Part shown: in pieces, positions 1 through 9,669 of the stretch
How the letters are laid out: every line of letters starts with the position of its first letter
Position numbering within the stretch: position 1 is the stretch's first letter
Source of the DNA: Areca catechu
Taxonomy: Eukaryota > Streptophyta > Magnoliopsida > Arecales > Arecaceae
Assembly (NCBI GenBank): GCA_021397845.1
Contig: CM038052.1
Location: 139,505,854-139,569,853 of the forward strand
Direction: 5' to 3'
DNA length: 64,000 bases
Translations under genes and position numbers: made by a program
The notes under the pieces: model-generated
The model's database searches: none
Told to the model about the DNA's origin: nothing
What the model saw: only the letters and a program-made list of their open reading frames with translations

Positions 1-290
1 CACTTCGTTCCATGATTTCTTGCATAAGGTGATAGCACCGCAGAATATGTTTGGTGTGGTGATGTAACTTTGGCTCTTTGGCTTAAGTAATGGCTCTAGT
101 GCTATCACAATAACCAGAACAGGACCATCTAGGGAAGGTGCCACTCCCAGCTTGCCTAGGAACTTCCATAACACATAGCTTCCTTTGCAGCATTCGATGT
201 TGCAATGTATTCTGGTTCACATACTGAGTCTGCGATAGTAGGCTGCTTTGAAATTTTTTAGTAGATTGCTCTCCCATTTAAGGTAAATAT
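1..290 (-). pseudogene. copia A RNase H remnant
   Basis: RNase H degrades the RNA strand of the RNA/DNA hybrid during reverse transcription. On the minus strand the stretch reads SVCEPEYIATSNAAKEA, the usual copia pattern around the catalytic acidic residue, followed in shifted frames by a region like AKEPKSHHHTKHI, which precedes the terminal part of copia polyproteins. At least two frame changes occur. The domain is cut by the window edge. Confidence 0.7.
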
Positions 291-309
291 AAACGCTAAT
301 ACACTTTTG

Positions 310-1400
310 CTATCATCCCTATATAATTAAAAATTGGAGTTAGTATACCTCACAAGTTTCAAGTCAGGTTCTTCATATATCAGCCATTGGTCCTTAGTAT
401 TTTGCATATACCTAAGGATGGTCTTTTCCACTATCCATTGAGCTTCACCTGGGTCGGACTGGTATCTGCTCACTATGCCTAGTGAGTATGCCATGTCTGG
501 TCTAGTACATGTCATGGCGTACATGATAGATCCCACTATTGAAGCATATGTGATTCTACTCATATGCTCTCTCTCCTTAGGAGTTATCGCATAATCTCTT
601 TTAGAGAGTGTAATTTCAAGGCCTATTGGGAGATACCCTTTCTTGGAATTCTCCATGCTGAACCACTTCAGCACAGTATCAATGTACGTAGACTGGGACA
701 ATTCCAGAAGCCTCTTAAATCTATATTTATAGATCTTCATACCTAGTATGTAAGAGGTTTCACCCAAATCCTTCATAGAGAACTAGGATGACAACCAGAC
801 CTTTATTTCTTCTAGTACTAGGATGTCATTTTTGATTAAGAGAATGTCATCCACATACAACACAAGGAATATAATCACAGAACCATTAGCCTATTTATAA
901 ATGTAAGGTTCTTCTCCATTCCTAACGAAACCATACGACTTGATACACTTATCAAATCTCATGTTCCAACTCCGAGATGCTTGCTTCGGTCTATAGATGG
1001 ACCTTTGAAGTTTGCACACCTTTGACTCATCTGTGGATGTGAACCCTTTAGGTTGTACCATGTACAGCTCCTCTTCTAGCTCACCATTCAGGAAAGCTGT
1101 TCGGACATCCATTTGCCAGATTTCATAGTCAAAGTGTGCCGCTAAAGCAAGCATGATCCGAATGGATTTGAGTATTGCCACAGCAGAGAACGTCTCGTCA
1201 TAGTCAATACCATAACATTGACCATACCCCTTGGTAACTAGACGGGCTTTGTAGGTCTCTACCTACCCATTTGCACCCCTTTTCCTTTTAAAAATCCATT
1301 TTCATCCAATGGGTTTTATCTCCTTAGGTGGATCAACCAATATCCATACATTATTGATTTCCATGGACTCCATTTCGGATCTCATGGCTCCTAGCTATAG
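310..1400 (-). pseudogene. copia A reverse transcriptase
   Basis: The RT copies element RNA into DNA. In sense order I can read GCKWIFKRK and YKARLV (N-terminal fingers, near 1230-1300), WQMDVRTAFLNG (catalytic Asp, near 1105), LYVDDIL (active-site YVDD, near 850), then MKDLGETSYILGMKIY, ENSKKGYLP and TCTRPDMAYSLG down to 327. Longest open pieces are 891-1181 and 327-776. A stop follows the YIYK stretch and another lies before MKDLGE. Active-site residues survive but the frame does not, so this is a pseudogene. Confidence 0.85.
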
Positions 1401-1639
1401 TTCAGAGTCAGACCTTTGCATTGCATCCATATAGGTGATCGTGTCCTTATTTTCTTATCGACTTCAATTGGATCACTGTCCTGGACCAAGAAACCATAGT
1501 TCTATCCGGTCGATACAGTATCCTAATGGATCTCCTTAATGGTTCCTGGTGGAATCTGGGTGTGATCTAATCATAACCAGTTCTATGTTGTCCCTTATGT
1601 GTGCCAATTCTTCTACTTGTTGAACTTCACTAAGTTTAA

Positions 1640-2560
1640 TCTAAGCGGCTACAGTTCCTTCACCAAGGAACTCTTTTTCCAAAAAGATAGCCCTAAGACT
1701 GATGAACAACTTTTGTTCATTAGCCAAGTAGAAGTTGTACCCCATAGACTCTTTTGGATATCCAACAAATAGGCACCTGTTGACTAAGGTCAAAGCTTAT
1801 CCATGTCCAAACGTTTGACTTAAGCCGGGTAACCCTAGACCCGAAGGTGTGAGAGTGTCACCTTATGTCCAGTCCATATCTTATATGGGGTTTTGCTAAT
1901 GGACTTACTCGAAACCCTATTTAAAAGGTAGCAAGCTGACTCTACAACATATCCCTAAAAGGATGGTGGAAGAGAAGCAAAGCCCATCATGGACCGAACC
2001 TTGTCTAATAGTGTTCGATTCCTCCTTTCAAACACTCCATTAAACTAAGGTGTCCCTAGAGGGTCCACTGAGAGAGAATACCATTCTCCTTAATATATGT
2101 CAGAAAATCATCGAAAAGATATTCACCACCTTGATCTGATCAAAGTGTTTTGAAATACTTTCTAGTTTATTTTTTTGCTTCATTATGATATCATTTGAAC
2201 ATTTCAAATGATTCAGATTTATGTCTCATCAAGAAGACATAACTATACCTCGAAAGGTCATCTGTAAATGTAATAAAATAATTGTACCCACCTCAGGCAC
2301 TAATATTCATAGGTCCACATATATCAGTATGTACCTGACTTAGAATATTTCGGCTCGTTAACCTTTTCTAGTAAAAGGTGATTTTGTCATATTTCCAAGA
2401 AGACAGGACTCATGGGTTGGTAGCAAATCACATTAACTAATCTCGAGAAGATCATTGCTTTTCAATCTGTTTATCATGTTCTTATTGATATGACCTAGCC
2501 TGCAATGCCATAGATATGCTTCATTGACATTATCTATCCTAGGGCATTTGCTAGATCTGT
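1640..2560 (-). pseudogene. copia A integrase (pre-integrase and catalytic core)
   Basis: Integrase inserts the cDNA into the genome. On the minus strand near 2455-2525 the pre-integrase motif reads YLWHCRLGHINKNMINRL, giving the HX4H half of the zinc-binding module. Near 1900-2030 a stretch reads like ERRNRTLLDKVRSMM, the region around the catalytic Glu, then SACYLLNRV. Many stops break it and no long open frame remains. Position between protease and RT fits copia. Confidence 0.7.
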
Positions 2561-2639
2561 ACACTACCTAATAGTCATAATAGTACATAAATACCATTAT
2601 TCATGTATCTATTCATCACAATAGAACCATTCCAAATGA

Positions 2640-2930
2640 TTTTGCAAATGTCATTCTTTATTGATAGTTCATTACCATACATGGCCAACTGGCCTATGGA
2701 AATGACATTTAAATGAAAGACGGACAATAATGACACTCATTCAAGATGATTGTACAAGACTCGAAAACTAATTTGATGGTTCCCAATGCCAGGACTGGAA
2801 CTTGGCTTCCATTTCCCACGTTCAAGGATCTCTCACCATCATCGAATCTCCTACTAACTTAAAGTCCCTACAATGAATTGCAAATGTAAACTAGACTTCC
2901 AATATCTAATACCTAGTTAGTAGTATCGCA
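2640..2930 (-). pseudogene. copia A protease remnant
   Basis: Between gag and integrase the minus strand can be read, across frames, as VLDIGS...ICNSLQGL...VGNG, like the aspartic protease segment of copia polyproteins. The usual Thr or Ser after the catalytic Asp appears as Ile (DIG instead of DTG/DSG), and stops interrupt the frame. The assignment rests on order and weak motif similarity. Confidence 0.45.
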
Positions 2931-2953
2931 GATAGAGAAACTACAATGTGTTA

Positions 2954-3790
2954 TCATATAAATACCTTGTCCAGCATTGCCTTGCTACTTTCTCTTCTTG
3001 ACCTGTTCGGGTCAAGGGACATAATATAAAGAGGACAGTTTCTCTTACAATGACCCTGCTTCTTATAGAAGAAGCACTCCGCCTGGCTCTTATCAGCCTT
3101 CACCTTCTTGACTTGACTGGGTCTAGAAGCATTTTGCACATTCTTTGCTTTATTTATTTTTTTCCCTTTCTTAAAGGGATGACGCCCTGCAGAGGATCCT
3201 TCTACAAGACTTACTCCCCTTTTATTGAGTTGGTGGTCTTTCTCATAAGTCTGCAGTAACCCCAATAGACCATGGTAGTTAATTACAGACTTATTCATTC
3301 TGAAACAATCAAGAAAGTCTAGATAAGAAGAGGTCAGGAAATTCAGTATCACATCTTTATCGAGCTGTTCATGTAAGGGACATCCAAGCTTGCCCAGGCA
3401 CTCAATCATCTTGATCAAGTTTAATACATGATTAGTGACTGAGGACCCTTCAAGCATCCGTTCATTATAGATAGCACAGGAGACCTTCAACTTTTGAAGG
3501 ATCTCCTTCGGCTCAGCTTCCTCGAATTTATTACTGAACTCATCATTCATCACTGCCAACATGATGCATCGGATAGTGGTCCTATTAGAGAGTCACTTCT
3601 GATAAGTGTCTCTAACGGAACCCCAAGCATTGGGAGTAGGGATTTCGGGCATCGGATCTAATATCACATATAAGATCCGTTCATGCTCCAAGATAATTCT
3701 GAGCCTTCGATACAAGCTATCAAAGTTGGGACCCTTGAGGTTCTCATTATTAAGAAAGGATCGGAGTGACAAGTTGGTAGATATCTAAAA
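2954..3790 (-). pseudogene. copia A gag
   Basis: Gag forms the virus-like particle and binds element RNA. The open piece 2954-3562 starts MLAVMNDEFSN and continues through the UBN2/gag-polypeptide-type region to a nucleocapsid knuckle CFFYKKQGHCKRNC. That knuckle has the spacing CX2(C)X4HX4C but Tyr in place of the second Cys, so it is degenerate. Upstream, 3600-3790 reads NENLKGPNFDSLYRRLRI, the usual N-terminus of this gag family, in another frame and separated by a stop. A frameshifted but recognisable gag. Confidence 0.8.
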
Positions 3791-3934
3791 GGAAAACCAA
3801 AACTTATTATTGTATATGAATTATTAAACCAGAGACATGGACTTTAGTTTAAAGGCCCTTCCACTATTTTGTTCATACTGGTAGCCTCTACCTCCAATCC
3901 AACAAATTACTTTAATTTCATAGTGGGTACCAGA

Positions 3935-5043
3935 ATCCAATAGACAACACATGAGCCCGACTTTGGCCTGCCTATCCATGTGCATCTAAAGGTAGATTCT
4001 TTAACCGATTACTTCTCCAAGTAACTTCTAGTATTTAGATTTTGCTCCAAGGTACATTTCAATCGGCCTTTGGGCCTCCTATTGAAGGTCATGGTTAGGT
4101 CCAACCATTAACATGACAAAATTCAATACTTCCAACCAATGAATAGTCAAGCTCGACTTTGGTTGGCCCACCTGATCATTGTTAAAAGTCACATAAAGCT
4201 GTCATATTTGGAATGGTAATTACAGTAGCATGATGAACACCCGATCTTTGGATCTGCCGATGAACACCTAACTATTGGATCCATTATAATTCCACTTAAT
4301 GGGAGGCTTGGACTTAGTTATCCCCATAACTTCATCTTTTTATGGACCTAATAATTTAGAGTGTTTAACTTTAATGTGATAGATGAAATAAATAAGAAGA
4401 CATGGATCAACCTCCCACTGACTACATTAGTCATAAAAGAGGGTTTCAAAAACTAATGATCCATGGGTACCTAAAATCAGTCAAGACTGATTAACCTTAG
4501 GTGACATGGGTTAACACGAGTCAGTGAGCTACCCAATCAATTCTGATTGATCACATTGGCCAGGTAAGTGAGATCATGGGATGGGTTCCACCATTAACTA
4601 TCTTGCCTTAAACACCAACAAGGTTGGCCAGGTATGAGGTAGCCCAATAGAACCATGATAAAATGCCATACTTACCTTAGACACTAATTGGTTCATCAGA
4701 CTTGATTAAACTATCTTAAAGACTCGCGCTGACCACTAAGCCACAAATCAGGTCCATTTAGATTTATGGACTAATCAATCTAACTATTAGAGAGATGTAT
4801 AGAGAAGAAATCCTAACTCAACATTTGATTAAATTAGTTCTTTATTTGATCCATTCATCTAAACTTAGGTCTAACCTAATTAAGGACCTAATTGAAGCTA
4901 ACCCATGATCTTTAAAGGTTATTGAAATGACTTAGAGTCTTTGAATCATATTCCTAGATCACTTTGTCATTCAATGTAACTTAATTCTTAATTAAGTTCA
5001 ATAATCTTTATTGATGTGATATAATATAATACATATGCTAACA
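3935..5043 (-). repeat. probable 5' LTR or leader of copia A
   Basis: No coding sequence is seen here. The right edge reads CATATGCTAACA, so in element sense it starts TGTTAGCATATG, like the TGTTAGATTT start of the G LTR at 60278. The sense-3' end is not clear: a TGGTA near 3923-3935 could be a worn primer-binding site but matches only five bases. The block carries two copies of a leader motif (see findings). The partner LTR lies outside the window. Confidence 0.45.
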
Positions 5044-5112
5044 TGGAGTACGCAGGCAGCCACACTGTTGAAGGACCTGCCACTTAGACACGGCGGTCAG
5101 GTAAAGATCAAA

Positions 5113-5425
5113 GATGAGCCCTCCTACCGAGGTCAGCTCCCAGTCGGGCCAAGCTCACAAGGCGAGCCCCCCTGGCCGAGTTTAGCTTTCGGTAGTGGTT
5201 GAGCCCATGCCTCGAATATGATCCCTCCTGTCGAGGTTAGCACCCAGCCGGGCCGAGCTCATAAGATGAGTCCCCCGACTGAGGTCAGCTCCTGATATGG
5301 GTCAAGCCCGTGCCTCCAAGATAAGCCCTCTTATCAAGGTCAGCTCCTAGTTGTGCTGAGCTCATAAGGCAAGTCCCCCGGCTGAGGTTAGCTCCCGGTA
5401 GGGGTCGAGCTCATGCCTCCAAGAG
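5113..5425. repeat. tandem repeat of about 104 bp in D1
   Basis: Three to three and a half imperfect units start near 5113, 5220 and 5320. Each consists of two diverged halves built on GAGGTCAGCTCC...GGGCCGAGCTCATAAGG and GAGTCCCCCGGCTGAGG...CTCATGCCTCCAAG. Such arrays are common in U3 regions of Tat-like gypsy LTRs. Confidence 0.75.
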
Positions 5426-5907
5426 CTAGGACTCCAAAACAGGGCTTCACCCCCACCTAATGGTAGCCAAGGTTCCTACCAGTGGCACGAGGAGGACTAG
5501 TAGAAGCTCAAAATTATGGCAGGATGGAGCCCAACCATCCATAGCCTTTAGGAGGTGGCGCATGCCCTGCCATGAGTACAGGTCCTGTAGCACACATCAT
5601 GCATGACCTGTGCAATGCAAGCTCCTCCAGGTCCCCAATCTTATGGCATGCCACCGCGTCAACAACCACACAACTGAAAGACCACAACCTCTATGACAAG
5701 GAACCTGCACTTTTCCCAAAAGGGGTATTCCGTTAAGGCCCTTGGCCTTGTGACACTCCGATGGTCCCCCGTGAAATGCAAATGCTCCATCATGGCTTGA
5801 GGCTTGGTGAATGGCCAGAATGGGAGGTTTTCACCTGAAAGACTGGTCTAACAGGGAGGTGACAGCGAATAATAGAAAGACCCAGACCTTGTCTAGGACA
5901 CCCCATC

Positions 5908-5917
5908 TATATAAAAT
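5908..5917 (+). promoter_or_regulatory. TATA box of D1 LTR
   Basis: TATATAAAAT follows a CATC context and is followed by a T/C-rich stretch, as at the U3/R border of plant LTRs. It supports plus orientation for D1. Confidence 0.5.
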
Positions 5918-6419
5918 CAACCAGAAAGGTAAGTAAAATTGGTAAGCAAAGCCACAAAACGTTCTTGAGCTTTTCCATTATCTTCCTTCATATAATTCAT
6001 ATTATTCTTTTTCACCCTCTCGATGCGGTGTGTCCCCCAAGTTCTCCACCATAGAGGTTTTGTCACCCTGGTCATCCCACTGAGTTGATCATCAGAATCC
6101 CTAGCACGGGTCTCCTCTATTTTGTAGGGCCTCCAGACTAGGGAGCCGGCCGAGAAGAGAAGAGCGAGCACCAAGCGGGAGCCCAATGCATCAGAGCTAC
6201 GGGCCACGATGATCTTGGTGGCAATAGATTAGTACTCCAAGAAGGGGGGAGAGCAGAGAAAACTAACTAGTTAGAAACTAGGTCCCCCTGGTACGAGAAA
6301 GACATCCGTGGAAACCCATGGCCTGATTATGACCACATAGCACGTGAAGCCTCCGTCGACCAGGTGGGGGATCCCTCTCACTACGGTAATCAGTGCCCAG
6401 AGAAAGAGCTCCTTGGTGT

Positions 6420-6602
6420 ACCACTACCACCTTCGGCAAATCCCCAGATCACTGCACTGGCATAGCAATTCCATGCCCTAGATATAGCGGTGCATCAGCT
6501 TTACAAAAAGCACCGATCCTTGGAACTCAATAGCAACCAGCGACTTTGGCAGCCCTTGCCATCGATCCCCATACCAACCTATGTTCTTTCTGGGAGGGAC
6601 CC
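6420..6602 (+). pseudogene. possible gag N-terminus of D1
   Basis: In one plus frame, after a single TAG stop, the stretch reads FHALDIAVHQLYKKHRSLEL and on to PIPTYVLSGRDP, which is interrupted by the B2 LTR. A helical, charged N-terminus fits gypsy gag, but no diagnostic motif is present and the call is tentative. Confidence 0.3.
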
Positions 6603-7475
6603 TGTTGCCAAGATGGCTACCTAAGAGGGGGTGAATTGGGAATTTAAAAATTTAAAGCAGATAATGTACAATTAAAATCCCTTACAAAGTATTAGGTGCT
6701 GTGATAGAGTAGTAAATTGTAGATGCTAAATAAGAATGAAAAGCACAACTCAAACACGCCAAATTTATAGTGGTTCGGAGCAACCAAGCTCCTACGTCTA
6801 CAATCCAAGATTCCACTTGGGATTTCCACTATATTAACACCCGAATACAGTAGGATTGTTTTATAGGATCACAATCCAAACCTCTACACTTTGGTTTTTA
6901 CATGATCATCAAAGAAAACCCAGCACCCTTTAATTTTAAACAGGATCACCAAAGAAACCCAACTTGGTTTTCACAGGATCACTAAGAACCTAACATGGTT
7001 TTACCAAGATCACCAAGAACCCAATGCTTAGTTTTTATCAAAGGCTCACCAAGAACTTATTTTGTTTTCAATCGGGCTCACTAATAACCCAAACAATTCA
7101 AGAAATGAATTGAAATAAATTCAACAATAAATGATAAACTCAATTTATCAGATGGTTGTCGGTGCAGCTTATGAGAAGTCCACTTGGATTGCACTTGAAT
7201 GCTTTTATGCTCTTTTGCTTGTTGGTAGGTAGGATATTCAATGTAGCTTCAAAACATTTAGGAACTTTAAAAAATTTACTTGAGAGAAGTTCAAATCCCT
7301 CAAATATAAGGTCTTCCATCACTTCAAGGTAGTTCTAACCATTACAGGCCGTTGCCATTTGTGACCGTTGGAGCACTTTTTGGCATTAAAAAAAAAATTA
7401 TAGAACTAGCCATTAGATACCTGAAAGTGAAATTCGAGTCAGCTCGGATTCCTTCGAGTCAGCTTGGATCCTTTG
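6603..7475 (-). repeat. B2 3' LTR, left part
   Basis: Starts TGTTGCCAAGATGGC, the terminus shared with the B1 and B4 LTRs, and includes GAGGGGGTGAATTGGGAATT and GGTTCGGAGCAACCAAGCTCCTACGTC. It carries short tandem units of the GGTTTTnACAGGnTCACCAAG type near 6890-7090. The last five bases (CTTTG) are the target duplication made by B1. Confidence 0.9.
7471..7475. repeat. target-site duplication of B1 (left)
   Basis: CTTTG immediately before the LTR start; the same five bases follow the right LTR at 18673-18677. Confidence 0.9.
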
Positions 7476-9005
7476 TGTTGCCCAGGTGGCTTTTTCCAAG
7501 AGGGGGGTTAATTGGGAATTACAAAATTTCTGGCAAAAATGTGCATAAGTAAATCCTCTTAGAGGTTGAGTGCTGTGTTAATCAGAATTAAGTACGGAAG
7601 CTAAAAGTAAGTAAAGCACAACACAAACAAAGCAAGTTTAGAGTGGTTCAGAGCAACCCAGCTCCTACGTCCACTACCCAAGTTCACCACTTGGGAATTC
7701 CATGATATCCCCCAAACTGGAATACAGTCAGATTGTTTTACAGGCTCACAATCCCAACCTCTACACTTTGGTTTTTAAACAGGGTTCACCAAAGAAACCC
7801 ACACTAGGTTTTCACAGGCTCACCTAGAACCTCTACACTTTGATTTTCAGTAGGCTCACCAAAGAAACCTATTTGATTTTTACAACCGGGCTCACCAATA
7901 ACCTAAGTATTCTAAGAGTAGAATAAAAGCAACAGAAATGACAAACTAAGTTTTCTGGTGGTTGCCGATGCAGCTTGAGTGAAGCTCAATTGAATGCCTT
8001 TCAATGCACTTCAATGGCTTCCTTGCTTTCCTCAAAAGATGCTTCAAGCTTCTGATAAGAGTTGGTGAAGGCTTGAAGACTGACTTCAAAGCTCAAGTGC
8101 TCTCTCTTCAATAAATGTTCAATGAATGTTCAATAACTCATTAGCCTCTCTAAGGATGTTCTCATACCTCATTTATAGAGACCTCAACTACCTTTCCTTG
8201 ATTTTGAACGTTGTAGACCGTTGGGAAGTGACAGGTTACCATTGGAGCACTTTTGGAATTCAAAATTAGAAAATTGGAACTAGCCGTTGGAAGTGACCTC
8301 GTCATTCTAGTCGGCTCGGACATTCTTCGAGTCGGCTCGGATCAGGTTCATGTCGGCTGGGCTAAATGCCAGTCGGCTAGGTTCCACAATTGAGAAAATA
8401 GTTTACTTTGGATGAGTCAGCTAGGTTGAAATCCAGTCTGCTCGGATCCCTGAGATTCTCAGAATATTTTCAACTAAGTTCTGGACGAGTCGGCTGGGCT
8501 GTACTACAGTCACCTCGGATCCCTGAGGTTCTTAGAACATTCTCAACCAAGTTATGGATGAGTCGGTTGGGACTTGATGCGAGACGGCTAGGTCTGTGTG
8601 CCTGAGATCTTCTTTCTTGTGCCAGTGCTAGAGTCGGCTAGTGCCGCCATCCAGTCAGCTCGAGATTGGTTCTTCACCCAGACCAATTCCTATTCTCCAG
8701 AACTCACATGCCAAGCTTTGAAGGTTTCCTTCAGATCTTCTTATAATACAATCAAGAAAAATTGAAGCTTGAAACTAGTAGAAGCAACCCTTTATCTTTG
8801 ATTCAAATAGGAATTTTTCTTGGATTCTTTTTTATAAGATTCTAATTACTTACAACTCAATACAAAGAAATAAAAGTTGTAGAGTTCAAAAAATATGTCG
8901 AAGTAGTCATCCTACAAAAACTGGTCAACCATGTGAAGAGTTGTTTGTTAACCAAATATATGCTCCAATGTTTTGTTATCATCAAAATCACTTCAGGGTT
9001 CAACA
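7476..9005 (-). repeat. B1 3' LTR
   Basis: 1,530 bp, TGTTGCCCAGG...GGGTTCAACA on the plus strand. Contents from left: R/U5 with about five tandem units of roughly 35 bp (7735-7910, GGCTCACCAAAGAAACC core), a TATA box, and a U3 array of GAGTCGGCTCGG-like motifs (8280-8660). It pairs with 17149-18672. Confidence 0.95.
8171..8177 (-). promoter_or_regulatory. TATA box of B1 3' LTR
   Basis: On the minus strand CTATAAATGAGG; the same site occurs in the 5' LTR at 17836-17842 and in B4 at 46641-46647, which supports function as the LTR core promoter. Confidence 0.6.
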
Positions 9006-9033
9006 ATCTCCCCCTTTTTGATGATGACAAAAC
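8970..9033 (-). other. polypurine tract inside an inverted repeat, B1
   Basis: The tract, AAAAAGGGGGAGAT in sense, abuts the LTR start (TGTTGAACCC) at 9005/9006 and primes plus-strand DNA. It is bracketed by an 18-bp inverted repeat with one mismatch: GTTTTGTTATCATCAAAA (8970-8987) and TTTTGATGATGACAAAAC (9016-9033). In RNA this would form a hairpin with the tract at the loop edge. The same layout occurs in B2 and B4. Confidence 0.8.
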
Positions 9034-9669
9034 ACTAGGCATGAAATAATCTATTCTATTCACAAGTATAGATGTATATCATAGTAAGCATTTACACTTG
9101 TTTGACGTATCACGATATTAACTGTATTCTCAAACGAGTATCAATGTATGCTATAGAGTTATACACAAAGCCATTTCTATAAAATGTAAGTGTCAAAGAA
9201 TAAGTGCTTGTGTGTATTAAGCAGCATTAAGCATTGACAGTTAGATGTAATTAGTAGAGAGCAGAATAGTAATCATTGAAAGAAATTAAACATGTATTTC
9301 TCCCCCTTTATCATTTATTTGACTTTAGCAGAAAAAAAAATGCAATATTCATTAAGATCCCCCTGTCTAATTAACTTTAACAGTTCTATTGCAATTCTAT
9401 TAAGCTCTTCTTTCATGCTCATTATTATATAATAGTTCTCCCCCTTTTTGTCATCAAATCAAAAAGGTTATACAATTAAGCTCAGAATTTAAGTAGATTG
9501 AGATTGTATGAAGATTTGTTTGAGATAATTTCACTTTCACAATTTAGAAGGAGAATTCTATTTAAAAATATTAGAGAGTGTTAACAAGATGCAAGAAATA
9601 CATACATGTGTCCAAAATGATATTCACTGTATTTCCATTAAAAGATTTAGTACATTGATCATTACATAA
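9034..9669 (-). other. B1 3' spacer between env-like ORF and polypurine tract
   Basis: No gene is seen. The stretch is AT-rich and holds further polypurine-like tracts (plus strand CTCCCCCTTT near 9300 and 9437-9449). The last lies in a stem-loop, CCTTTTTG (9443-9450) against CAAAAAGG (9460-9467), conserved in B2 and B4. Confidence 0.7.

Larger units (their letters stand above)
1..5043 (-). mobile_element. Ty1/copia retrotransposon A, decayed, 3' end outside window
   Basis: Read on the minus strand the order is probable 5' LTR, gag, protease, integrase, reverse transcriptase, RNase H, which is the copia order (integrase before RT). The RNase H runs off the left edge, so the 3' LTR is not in the window. 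All domains carry stops or frameshifts. The RT wording resembles that of copia fragments G and J at the right end, so these three belong to related families. The lineage within copia is not certain; Tork-like is possible. Confidence 0.85.
5044..6602 (+). mobile_element. gypsy fragment D1: LTR end, leader and start of gag
   Basis: A GC-richer block with a tandem array (5113-5425), a TATA box (5908), an R/U5-like stretch and, after about 6300, a region that may be gag. It stops exactly where the B2 LTR begins (6603). The layout suggests the 5' end of a plus-strand gypsy element, possibly the same Tat-like family as D2/D3, but no primer-binding site was recognised and the link is inference. Confidence 0.5.

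Noticed and set aside
5917..6207. Minus-strand frame of 96 codons
   Set aside because: Covers the R/U5-like part of the D1 LTR; no motif.
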